This document shows, piece after piece, positions 12,564 to 18,755 of a DNA stretch of 22,925 bases (position 1 is its first letter; each line of letters starts with the position of its first letter). Under the pieces are notes generated by a model. The model saw only the letters and a program-made list of their open reading frames with translations. It had not been told where the DNA came from and did no database searches. The stretch is taken from positions 1 to 22,925 of IMG/VR virus record IMGVR_UViG_3300046000_003993, one strand, 5' to 3'. Both the position numbers and the translations under genes were made by a program. The DNA comes from a virus.

Positions 12564-12986
12564 ATGAGAACTATAATTGGGATAGATCCCGGAACCAATG
12601 GAGGAATCGCATGGATCACAGACGGGAAACCCTGCGTGGAGAAAATGCCTGACACGTTGCAGGACTTGTGGGAGCTACTCCGTGACATTGCCGTCGAAGG
12701 TCAATGCATGGCGTATCTTGAGCAAGTTCATAGCTCGCCACAGATGGGGGTTGTCTCAAGCTTCACCTTTGGCAACGGCTTCGGACGCCTCGAAATGGCA
12801 CTGACAGCAGCGGAAATCCCCTTTGAACGTGTCAGGCCGCAAGTCTGGCAAAGGGCAATGGGATGCATGACCAAGGGCGATAAGAACGTCTCAAAGCGCA
12901 AAGCTCAGGAGCTATTCCCGAACATCAAGGTGAATCACGCAATTGCAGACGCACTACTAATCGCAACCTATGGAACCAGACAATGA
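12564..12986 (+). CDS. RuvC-like Holliday junction resolvase
   Basis: The 140-residue protein has the RNase H-fold signature of RuvC-type resolvases. IGIDPGTNGGIAW has the first Asp at residue 8, AYLEQVH has Glu53, and NHAIADALLIA has His125 and Asp129. It should cut four-way junctions formed during recombination or replication before packaging. It completes the recombination set with the exonuclease, SSB-like and ERF proteins. Length is close to other small phage resolvases. The 3' end is unusual: a diverged second copy of its last 13 codons plus stop lies downstream of the next gene. Confidence 0.88.
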   Translation: MRTIIGIDPGTNGGIAWITDGKPCVEKMPDTLQDLWELLRDIAVEGQCMAYLEQVHSSPQMGVVSSFTFGNGFGRLEMALTAAEIPFERVRPQVWQRAMGCMTKGDKNVSKRKAQELFPNIKVNHAIADALLIATYGTRQ

Positions 12987-13222
12987 AATATAGAGAAACA
13001 AACCACTATTACCTGAAATGCTTTCACGATGAATTTGGGCGCGAAGTAGATTCTCTTTTAGATGGAATTGAAAGTAATGAAATCCCGAAAGGACTTGAGC
13101 ATTACGGAGTGGCTATAAAGAGTAAAAATCAATGGCTTAGGGTTTACTTCTCAGTTAAATCCAACGAGTTTTATTTAGAAGGATTTGATTCGGAAGGAAA
13201 TCTAGCGCACATTATGCTATGA
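12983..13222 (+). CDS. Hypothetical protein in an inserted cassette (79 aa)
   Basis: Begins MKYRETNHYYLKCFHDEFGR and ends EGFDSEGNLAHIML; it appears to be a small alpha/beta protein of unknown family. Its base composition is clearly AT-richer than the genes around it. It overlaps the resolvase stop by ATGA. Right after its own stop lies a fossil of the resolvase C-terminus. This suggests that the gene arrived with a replacement resolvase end, by recombination with a related phage. Confidence 0.6.
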   Translation: MKYRETNHYYLKCFHDEFGREVDSLLDGIESNEIPKGLEHYGVAIKSKNQWLRVYFSVKSNEFYLEGFDSEGNLAHIML

Positions 13223-13267
13223 TCCGCTGACGCATTACTAATCGCCTCATACGGGGCAAAACAATAA
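13223..13267 (+). pseudogene. Fossil 3' end of a resolvase gene
   Basis: Reading TCC at 13223 and then from 13226, the DNA encodes ADALLIASYGAKQ and stops with TAA at 13265-13267. The intact resolvase ends ADALLIATYGTRQ (12945-12986). Ten of 13 residues agree, and about 31 of 42 bases. There is no start codon, so this is a leftover tail and not a gene. Confidence 0.75.
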
Positions 13268-13281
13268 ACGAAATAAACGAA

Positions 13282-13542
13282 ATGACACCAATTGACAGAA
13301 ATCCAGATATTGATCTCGACAAAGAAGAAATTCCTGCTGGGATGAACCTCGTTGAAGGGAAATGCCTAATGCACACAGCCAGATCGAATAAAATTCCTTT
13401 TGGGGTAGCTTCAGCAAGAAGCACTGAATCCAAGAACTCAAGGAGGGACACAATCGGACTAATTATCCGAGACTCCGATCTTGAGCGATTCAAGAAAGCC
13501 GTGGAAAAGAAGATTGAAAAAAGATCATTGAAAAACAAATAA
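13282..13542 (+). CDS. Hypothetical protein (86 aa)
   Basis: Begins MTPIDRNPDIDLDKEEIPAG and has a central PFGVASARSTESKNSRRD and a basic helical C-terminus (ERFKKAVEKKIEKRSLKNK). It may bind nucleic acid through the Lys-rich end, but no fold is recognised. The start follows a tandem ATAAACGAA repeat, an extreme form of the leader found before many genes in this block. Confidence 0.55.
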   Translation: MTPIDRNPDIDLDKEEIPAGMNLVEGKCLMHTARSNKIPFGVASARSTESKNSRRDTIGLIIRDSDLERFKKAVEKKIEKRSLKNK

Positions 13543-13547
13543 TATCT

Positions 13548-13877
13548 ATGAATCCCAATGACCCAAAAGGCGCGGCTGGCGCACTCAAGACGCCACTAGG
13601 ATTAATCCCTCCTTGTGCGATGAACCAAACCGCGCTTGTTCATAAATTTGGAGCCTCTAGATATGGCCCATTCAACTGGCGAGATACCGGAGTATGCGCT
13701 TCAACATACGTGAACGCTATCATGCGCCATTTGAACGCGTGGAGAGACGGAGAGGATCTCGACCCCGAATCAGGAATCTCTCACATAGCGCACATTGCTT
13801 GTAGTTGCAACATCCTTATGGATGCGGACTACTGCGGAACTTTGATGGACGACAGAAACAAAGCACAAAACAAATGA
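13548..13877 (+). CDS. Probable dATP/dGTP diphosphohydrolase (MazG-like)
   Basis: The protein shows the pattern of the phage dATP/dGTP diphosphohydrolase N-terminal family: KTPLGLIPPCAM (14-25), GASRYGPFNW (35-44), IMRHLNAWRDGEDLDPESG (58-76) and ISHIAHIACSCNIL (77-90). The acidic and His residues in the last two blocks are the expected metal site. It should hydrolyse purine deoxynucleoside triphosphates to monophosphates and so shape the nucleotide pool. Relatives act in phages that replace adenine by 2-aminoadenine, but no purZ or datZ partner is present in this window. The C-terminus is short and Lys-rich. Its stop overlaps the next start. Confidence 0.75.
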   Translation: MNPNDPKGAAGALKTPLGLIPPCAMNQTALVHKFGASRYGPFNWRDTGVCASTYVNAIMRHLNAWRDGEDLDPESGISHIAHIACSCNILMDADYCGTLMDDRNKAQNK

Positions 13878-14083
13878 ACAAAACAATTGCAAAATTACAG
13901 GAACGAATCGAGGAACTTGTTTCCGAAAACGAAGCGTGGAAGAAAGAAGCAGAACGCTGGCGTGACATGTATATTGAATTCGATGAAATGCTTGAAAAAG
14001 ATCTTGAGAAGGCCAAGACGCGCATTGAAAATGTAACGGCCAAAATCAAATCTCTGGAAAAAGAAATTAACAACAACTACTAA
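13874..14083 (+). CDS. Small coiled-coil protein (69 aa)
   Basis: Almost the whole protein is one amphipathic helix (KLQERIEELVSENEAWKKEA, then KAKTRIENVTAKIKSLEKE). Heptad-like hydrophobic spacing suggests a parallel dimer. Start fixed by ATGA overlap with the diphosphohydrolase gene. No specific function can be assigned. Confidence 0.6.
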   Translation: MNKTIAKLQERIEELVSENEAWKKEAERWRDMYIEFDEMLEKDLEKAKTRIENVTAKIKSLEKEINNNY

Positions 14084-14086
14084 AAC

Positions 14087-14287
14087 ATGAAGCCCAATTA
14101 CTATCAAATCATCAGGGAATGCGTTGAAACAGGAACCCGTCACGGAGTGTCCCGAGCACATAAGCATACCGATGACCCGCCATACGACGTTATTGAAACC
14201 TGCGTTCAGGACGCGATTATGCTTGAAATCACAACTAAATTTAGCTTTGCTCCATGCGAAGACGAAATCAACTACCAAGAACTATGA
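14087..14287 (+). CDS. Hypothetical small protein (66 aa)
   Basis: Begins MKPNYYQIIRECVETGTRHG and continues RAHKHTDDPPYDVIETCVQD; mainly helical, of a type seen in small phage proteins without known function. The start follows ACTAAAAC three bases after the previous stop. Its TGA overlaps the next ATG, which encodes a helix-turn-helix protein. Confidence 0.6.
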   Translation: MKPNYYQIIRECVETGTRHGVSRAHKHTDDPPYDVIETCVQDAIMLEITTKFSFAPCEDEINYQEL

Positions 14288-14487
14288 AAAAAAGCGTAAT
14301 CGAAAAATTGGAATCATGGCTGTGGCGCGGTTATGGAATCACTCAGCTTCAGGCACTTGAGAAGTGGGGCTGTATGCGACTATCCGCTAGGATCAACGAA
14401 CTGCGGAAGATCGGAATGCCAATCATCACGCATACCATCAAGCAAAACGGCAAGAGCTTCGCCAAATACACAATTACAAAACCATGA
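14284..14487 (+). CDS. Helix-turn-helix DNA-binding protein (67 aa)
   Basis: YGITQLQALEKWGCMRLSAR followed by INELRKIGMPIITHTI matches the small winged helix-turn-helix type (HTH_39-like) in which the GCxRLxxRIxELRxxG stretch is the recognition helix. TIKQNGKSFAKYTI would be the wing. At 67 residues it is a stand-alone DNA-binding domain, so it may repress or activate phage promoters. The start is fixed by ATGA. No obvious operator pair lies nearby. Confidence 0.75.
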   Translation: MKKSVIEKLESWLWRGYGITQLQALEKWGCMRLSARINELRKIGMPIITHTIKQNGKSFAKYTITKP

Positions 14488-14789
14488 CAAGACAAGAAGT
14501 AATTCAAAAGCAGACTGACGAAATCATGGATGAATTTGATTTCGAGCTAGTCAGGAAGATGTTTGAGGAAAACAAGTGGACCTATCACGGGAAGCTTGAA
14601 ACCCCTTCGCTTGGAGAACTAAGGAAGCTAGCAAGACAAGTCATAAGAGGCGCAGCCGATGAGGGGTATTGCTTTTCTGGGAGATTCTCCGCAGTTTGCG
14701 CCGAGGACTCTGACGAGAAGTGGTTGCGGCTAAACCTCATGTTTACCCCGACAAGCTGGTTCATTGATGAAGGGGAGGTATACGAATGA
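14484..14789 (+). CDS. Conserved hypothetical protein (101 aa)
   Basis: MTRQEVIQKQTDEIMDEFDF is followed by WTYHGKLETPSLGELRKLAR and GRFSAVCAEDSDEKWLRLNL. The combination of an N-terminal helix, a LGELRKLAR helix and a C-terminal beta-sheet (LRLNLMFTPTSWF) recurs in small phage proteins of unknown function. It overlaps both neighbours by ATGA. Confidence 0.6.
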   Translation: MTRQEVIQKQTDEIMDEFDFELVRKMFEENKWTYHGKLETPSLGELRKLARQVIRGAADEGYCFSGRFSAVCAEDSDEKWLRLNLMFTPTSWFIDEGEVYE

Positions 14790-14962
14790 GCGCAGGAAAG
14801 GGCGATACGCCAAGACCCGTTGATGCGAAACGCTACGGGGAAAACTACGACAACATATTCAGAAAGTGGCAAACTACACAAAAGACAACGGATTTAGAAT
14901 CATCGCAGGAAGACCAAGACACAAACCATGGGAGCAACGAGTTACCGCCACATTTCGACTGA
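14786..14962 (+). CDS. Small conserved phage protein, GKGDxPRPV type (58 aa)
   Basis: The start is fixed by ATGA and the N-terminus SAGKGDTPRPVDAKRYGENY followed by DNIF matches a common short phage protein pattern (KGDxPRPVxxxxYxxNYDxIF) without known function. The C-terminal 30 residues are Gln/Thr/Glu-rich and disordered-looking, and that part overlaps the next gene in another frame. The gene is too short for most callers. Confidence 0.6.
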   Translation: MSAGKGDTPRPVDAKRYGENYDNIFRKWQTTQKTTDLESSQEDQDTNHGSNELPPHFD

Positions 14963-15165
14963 CCTACGAGACTTACCAGCGAATCCAGAGACTTGCCAAG
15001 AGGGAAAGAATTATTCCATCAAAAGCACTGGAATTACTGGTAAGAACCGCTGAATCAGAAAGAATCGAGCCGACGCAAGTAGTGGACTACACCAAGATCC
15101 ACCACAAGAGCAGTTATTCCTGTTCAAACATTTTAGACAAACACTTCAACAACATAAGCCAATGA
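14866..15165 (+). CDS. Probable ribbon-helix-helix DNA-binding protein (99 aa, GTG start)
   Basis: QRVTATFRLTYETYQRIQRL followed by AKRERIIPSKALELLVRTA has the beta-strand, helix, turn, helix layout of ribbon-helix-helix repressors, with TATFRL as the DNA-contacting strand. The frame opens at 14824 and offers no ATG before the domain; GTG at 14866 is the best start. This makes a 97-base overlap in a different frame with the preceding gene. The C-terminal 30 residues are unstructured. It could regulate early-late switching together with the HTH protein upstream. Confidence 0.62.
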   Translation: MANYTKDNGFRIIAGRPRHKPWEQRVTATFRLTYETYQRIQRLAKRERIIPSKALELLVRTAESERIEPTQVVDYTKIHHKSSYSCSNILDKHFNNISQ

Positions 15166-15449
15166 AACTAAACGAGAAACAACTAAAAATGATTATTGAT
15201 GCTCACGTCGCCTTGGGGATAGCGACCGACAAAGCATTTGATGCGGGATGCCTTGACATAAACGGGCCACTTTTCGACGCTGTTTGGCGTGGATTTGAGA
15301 GAGTGGTGAGCGTGGTGGATGACGGCGCATGGATCTCATGGTTTGTTTATGACAACGACATGGGAAAAAAAGGCTTGAGCGTCACGATCAACGAAAAGAA
15401 AATGAAGGTCAAGACAGTAAAGGCACTCCTAAAAATAATGAACTCATGA
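15162..15449 (+). CDS. Conserved hypothetical phage protein (95 aa)
   Basis: Contains IDAHVALGIATDKAFDAG, GPLFDAVWRGFERVVSVVD, GAWISWFVYDNDMGKKGLSV and VKTVKALLKIM in order. This layout, with a helical first half and the WISWFVYDN strand, occurs in many phage early regions as an uncharacterised protein. It is coupled by ATGA on both sides, the downstream partner being the PP-loop enzyme. Confidence 0.65.
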   Translation: MKLNEKQLKMIIDAHVALGIATDKAFDAGCLDINGPLFDAVWRGFERVVSVVDDGAWISWFVYDNDMGKKGLSVTINEKKMKVKTVKALLKIMNS

Positions 15450-16318
15450 AATTATTCGATCCACCACCACCAACTCAATGGAACGTCCTGAATCTCGGGG
15501 CTGGAGTGCAGTCATCTTGTCTCGCCCTGATGGCAGCTAAGGGAGAAGTGACACCAATGCCGGACTTTGCGGTATTTGCTGATACTCAAGCAGAGCCACA
15601 GAGCGTTTACGATTGGCTTGACTGGCTGGAAAAGCAGCTACCCTTTCCCGTTTATAGGGTCACGAAAGGGAATTTGGAAGATGATAGCCTTAAGCCTGCG
15701 GTGGCAACAGCCAGAGCATTACATTATGACGAAGGAGAGGAATATATGCGGCGCATCATCCCTGTGTTTGGACAACTTCCAAACGGGACTAAGACGGCGG
15801 CGATTGGACGAAGTTGCACCGCCGACTACAAGATTAGAGTGATTGAGAAGAAGATTATCGAAAAGTGCGGGATAACTCGCGGTCAGAAAGACACAACCGT
15901 GACACAGTGGGTTGGGATCTCATGGGACGAGATGCAGAGAGCCAAAAACGCCAGACTACCTTGGACTCAGATTCGGTGGCCTCTTATTGAAAAACAGATG
16001 AAGAGACACGCCTGTCTCCAGTGGATGAGGGATAATGGTTATCCAGAACCACCAAGATCGGCTTGTGTTTGGTGTCCATTCCATTCCGATACTGAATGGC
16101 GCAGACTCCGAGATGAAGAGCCAATGGAGTTCCAGAGAGCCGTGAAATTTGACAGGGATGTCCGCGAGTTATCCAGAAAAGACAGGGCGATGAACATGAC
16201 TGTTTACTTACACAATTCCTGTAAACCACTTGACGAGATAGATTTCGACTCCGACGAGCAAAAGGGACAACAGGTTTGGGACTTCCAAGCCGAATGTGAA
16301 GGGATGTGCGGAGTATGA
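15446..16318 (+). CDS. PP-loop ATPase of the PAPS-reductase/adenine nucleotide alpha-hydrolase type
   Basis: LGAGVQSSCLALM (17-29) is a PP-loop variant that binds ATP and releases pyrophosphate. Conserved cysteines follow: GRSCTADYK (121-129), CVWC (207-210), HNSC (256-259) and C284/C288 in ECEGMCGV. CVWCPFH could hold zinc or an iron-sulfur cluster. Phage relatives are often labelled phosphoadenosine phosphosulfate reductase, but sulfate reduction makes little sense in a phage; nucleotide or tRNA/DNA modification by adenylation or sulfur transfer is more plausible. DndC-type DNA sulfuration proteins share the fold, but no other dnd gene is present here. It is ATGA-coupled to the helicase loader, which suggests a link with DNA. 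Confidence 0.8.
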   Translation: MKLFDPPPPTQWNVLNLGAGVQSSCLALMAAKGEVTPMPDFAVFADTQAEPQSVYDWLDWLEKQLPFPVYRVTKGNLEDDSLKPAVATARALHYDEGEEYMRRIIPVFGQLPNGTKTAAIGRSCTADYKIRVIEKKIIEKCGITRGQKDTTVTQWVGISWDEMQRAKNARLPWTQIRWPLIEKQMKRHACLQWMRDNGYPEPPRSACVWCPFHSDTEWRRLRDEEPMEFQRAVKFDRDVRELSRKDRAMNMTVYLHNSCKPLDEIDFDSDEQKGQQVWDFQAECEGMCGV

Positions 16319-16902
16319 AGCTACTTAAAGGATTCCCAAGCCGCTACAAGGATGCCCCTGAGGCCACTGGAGACGACTGGTGGACACATTACCGCCTAGC
16401 CCTCGCTACGGTCGATTCTGGTGGCATTGTGGTGATGTATGGGGCGCACGGGACAGGAAAGACGCGAATGGCTTGGGAAGTTGCCCGAAAATGCACGCCT
16501 AAAGACGCAACGGTGAGTATCGCAGGCGTTGGATGGACTACCGCCAAGCGTGACAGGCCAGCGATCTACACTACGGCTGTTGGGTTATTCCGCGACATTC
16601 GGGGGACATACTCGAAAGATGCGGACGCCTCCGAGGCGCAAGTAATCAAAGCGCACACGGATGCCGGGTTGCTGGTCATTGACGAAATGCAAGAGCGTGG
16701 GAAGACTGAGTTTGAGGACAGGGAACTGACATCGATCATTGACGAGAGATACGCTCATGAACGCCCGACGATCTTGATTACGAACTACACAAGGGAGAAG
16801 CTGGCAGCGTCACTTTCGCCCGCTGTCCTCGATCGAATCCGTGAGAATGGATGCGGCCTTAATTTTAACTGGACAAGCTTCAGGAAACAGGATAATATCT
16901 GA
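16315..16902 (+). CDS. DnaC/IstB-like AAA+ helicase loader
   Basis: The 195-residue protein has Walker A GAHGTGKT (43-50), Walker B LLVIDE (119-124), a sensor-1-like ITNY (155-158) and a DRI segment (173-175) where the arginine finger usually sits. This fits the ATPase core of DnaC/IstB-like loaders that place the replicative helicase on DNA. I start it at ATG 16315 (ATGA overlap); an upstream in-frame ATG at 16306 would add three residues. No helicase gene lies in the window, so it must be elsewhere in the genome or the host helicase is recruited. It is the last gene of the early block, directly before a terminator. Confidence 0.82.
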   Translation: MKLLKGFPSRYKDAPEATGDDWWTHYRLALATVDSGGIVVMYGAHGTGKTRMAWEVARKCTPKDATVSIAGVGWTTAKRDRPAIYTTAVGLFRDIRGTYSKDADASEAQVIKAHTDAGLLVIDEMQERGKTEFEDRELTSIIDERYAHERPTILITNYTREKLAASLSPAVLDRIRENGCGLNFNWTSFRKQDNI

Positions 16903-16960
16903 CTCACGCCCCACAAGCCTCTCAACGATGCTCAAACCATATCGTGAATTAACACGTGAA

Positions 16961-16992
16961 CCCCTAGGACGCTAGGGGGTAGGGGATTTTTT
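16961..16992 (+). terminator. Rho-independent terminator of the early block
   Basis: CCCCTA (16961-16966) pairs with TAGGGG (16973-16978) around GGACGC, and after a short purine spacer there is TTTTTT (16987-16992). It lies about 60 bases after the last early gene and points rightwards, so it stops early transcripts before they meet the minus-strand late genes. Confidence 0.75.
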
Positions 16993-16994
16993 GT

Positions 16995-17038
16995 TCGTGA
17001 GGCGTCCCGCTTGGCCCGTCGGGATCACCCTTTCACGA
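16995..17038. terminator. Second long hairpin in the convergent region
   Basis: TCGTGA (16995-17000) pairs with TCACGA (17033-17038), and inside it GTCCCG (17004-17009) pairs with CGGGAT (17020-17025). On the minus strand it is followed by an A-rich stretch and not a T run, so its role there is doubtful. Together with GCCCG/CGGGC (17065-17069 and 17077-17081) it makes the whole 190-base gap strongly structured, probably to block read-through from both sides. Confidence 0.45.
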
Positions 17039-17093
17039 GCAAACCGGGACGGATTCCAAATCCAGCCCGGAGTTAACGGGCCTTCACTTTCTG

Positions 17094-17330
17094 TCAAGCC
17101 TTGCGGTAAAGCGTGCAACGGTTGCCGTTAATGCAGAACGGCCTTTTCAACAAGCCTCCATTGCTCACCATCCGCTTGAGTTTCGCTTCGGCGGAGGATC
17201 TGGATGCTGCGCCGCCTAATTGAAGAAACTCTTCACAGGTAAACTCGTCTTCTTGTCGAGGTGGCTCGATTGATTGGGCAATCGCCCATTCTAAACTACT
17301 CAATGCCTTTTCCGTTTTTGTGTTTTTCAT
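17094..17330 (-). CDS. Small winged-helix-like protein (78 aa)
   Basis: EFTCEEFLQLGGAASRSSAE followed by AKLKRMVSNGGLLKRPF and NGNRCTLYRKA is the layout of a small winged-helix domain: helix, recognition helix and beta-wing. I start it at 17330, where ATG overlaps the TGA of the phosphoesterase gene; a frame-compatible ATG at 17354 would add eight residues inside that gene. It is the last gene of the late block. It may be a DNA-binding regulator or adaptor; the similarity is to general winged-helix shape and not a named family. Confidence 0.6.
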   Translation of the reverse strand: MKNTKTEKALSSLEWAIAQSIEPPRQEDEFTCEEFLQLGGAASRSSAEAKLKRMVSNGGLLKRPFCINGNRCTLYRKA

Positions 17331-18061
17331 AAAATTCCCATTGGTGAGATCCAATCATTGCCCTCCTTGATGACGTGCCATGCGTGCCAAGCACCGGTCT
17401 TGTCGTTAATCATGCCGTAGATGAATCCTTGTCTCCAGCCCATCTTGGAGGAGTAGCGATCAGCGTAGTGCATTTTCTCGATGTCACCGATGCAGCCGGA
17501 AGACATGCTCATCCCCCCGTCAGCGTGAGTTGCAACGTAAGTATCAGGCTTGTGAACGTGTCCGTGGATGCAGCTCCCCCAGTCGGCATGATGGAGCTTG
17601 GCGGGGCTCACCATGGATGAACGGAATCCGTGCATGAATTTTGGTCCACCTTCCGGCATTTTCAAATATTTACCAACAACGTATGGAATCCACGTAATCT
17701 TGCGCTTCTTAAACTCGACTTCGCTTTGCTTGGCTAGTTCGGCACAATGCTCACGGAGGACGCCATTGCTGTTGTCGCGTCCAATTTGCCAGATACGGTC
17801 GTCGTGGTTTCCAAGCGTCAGGATATTTGGCTTGTATTCATCCAAGAACTTGATGCCTGCATTGTAGTCCTCGGAGATTCCTCCTGCTCGATCTTCAGGG
17901 CTTGCTCCACCGCGCAACGGCGAGAAGTCCCACAGGTCGCCACCGTGAATGCGGTAATGCGGTTTGAAGTCCTCAGCGAACTTTAGCAGCTTTTTGCGTG
18001 ATTCATCGTGAATCAAATCGCCATGAGAGTCGGCACAATAAAGGAAGCGTTTGAATGCCAT
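17327..18061 (-). CDS. Calcineurin-like metallophosphoesterase
   Basis: All five metal-binding blocks of the family are present in order: ADSHGD (D11, H13), GGDLWD (D42), GNHD (N85-D87), MHG (H144) and GHVH (H168, H170). It should hydrolyse a phosphoester using two metal ions. Phage members of this superfamily include nucleases and phosphatases acting on DNA ends, cyclic nucleotides or RNA; the substrate cannot be read here. The 244 residues form a single compact domain. Placement after the amidase in the late region is common for phages and does not reveal its role. Confidence 0.88.
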   Translation of the reverse strand: MAFKRFLYCADSHGDLIHDESRKKLLKFAEDFKPHYRIHGGDLWDFSPLRGGASPEDRAGGISEDYNAGIKFLDEYKPNILTLGNHDDRIWQIGRDNSNGVLREHCAELAKQSEVEFKKRKITWIPYVVGKYLKMPEGGPKFMHGFRSSMVSPAKLHHADWGSCIHGHVHKPDTYVATHADGGMSMSSGCIGDIEKMHYADRYSSKMGWRQGFIYGMINDKTGAWHAWHVIKEGNDWISPMGIL

Positions 18062-18072
18062 GTTTTCTTGAG

Positions 18073-18645
18073 TTAGTCTAAATAGCCCATGACTCCGTGA
18101 GCGATAGCCCTTGCAATGTCAAGTTTTTTACTCGTCATCAATGCCCAGTCTTTCGGGCTACTTCCGAAACCAACCTCGCAAATGATCGCTGGACAATGCG
18201 TTCCCGAAAGGAATTCTGAGCCGCGATCACCTTGGAAGCGTGGTTTTGCTCCTCTGGCTTTTATTTCGCCAACTCCCAAACACATTTCGTCGTGGAGGCT
18301 TTTCGCCAAGTCCTTCCCGTTGCTGCTGCTGCTCCAATACAGCCACTCATGGCCGTTCGCCTTTGGATCATCAGAGGAGTTGAAATGCAACTCAATTGCA
18401 ATAGTCGCGTTGCACTCCTTTAGCCTTTTAGCTAACCACCTTTGCGCGGAGCCGTAACCGGCCCCCTCATACTTGGAGATTTCAACCGTGTCGATAGTCC
18501 GTTTGCCGAGCTCGTCAACGATCATTTCTCCAAGTTGACGATTGTAGCTCCATTCTGATTCGCCACCTACTGATACCGCTCCACCCTCGATTCGCCCGTT
18601 GACGCTGCGAGAATGTCCAATGCAGATTGCTACTAGTTGACTCAT
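18073..18645 (-). CDS. Endolysin: N-acetylmuramoyl-L-alanine amidase (Amidase_3 type)
   Basis: The 190-residue protein has the zinc amidase pattern: IGHS (H11), GESEW (E29/E31), ELHFN (H87) and ICEVGF with the catalytic Glu157. It should cut the bond between muramic acid and the stem peptide of peptidoglycan and so lyse the host. There is no signal peptide and no separate cell-wall-binding domain, so release would depend on a holin. Tiny membrane protein genes directly upstream could provide this. The ATG follows the previous TAA by one base. Confidence 0.88.
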   Translation of the reverse strand: MSQLVAICIGHSRSVNGRIEGGAVSVGGESEWSYNRQLGEMIVDELGKRTIDTVEISKYEGAGYGSAQRWLAKRLKECNATIAIELHFNSSDDPKANGHEWLYWSSSSNGKDLAKSLHDEMCLGVGEIKARGAKPRFQGDRGSEFLSGTHCPAIICEVGFGSSPKDWALMTSKKLDIARAIAHGVMGYLD

Positions 18646-18646
18646 A

Positions 18647-18742
18647 TTAATATTTCACAAGAATGTAAGCAACCCAAACCAAAGTGAGTGCTACTACGGC
18701 AATAATACCTGACCAGAAAGACTGGTCTTGATAAGGGTCCAT
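18647..18742 (-). CDS. Tiny single-pass membrane protein in the lysis cassette (31 aa)
   Basis: ATG at 18742 opens MDPYQDQSFWSGIIAVVAL and then TLVWVAYILVKY. A short polar, slightly acidic N-terminus precedes one hydrophobic helix of about 20 residues and a single terminal Lys. This could be a minimal holin, antiholin or spanin partner. It ends one base before the amidase start, so the two are translated together. Very short, but the membrane helix and position support it. Confidence 0.5.
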   Translation of the reverse strand: MDPYQDQSFWSGIIAVVALTLVWVAYILVKY

Positions 18743-18755
18743 ATTGGAATGATGT

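Noticed and set aside
13548-13877. Evidence that the phage carries a 2-aminoadenine (Z) genome.
   Set aside because: A single nucleotide pyrophosphohydrolase is not enough; no PurZ or DatZ is visible in the window.
15446-16318. A Dnd phosphorothioation system.
   Set aside because: Only a PP-loop protein with fold-level similarity is present; no DndB, DndD, DndE or cysteine desulfurase-like gene is in the window.
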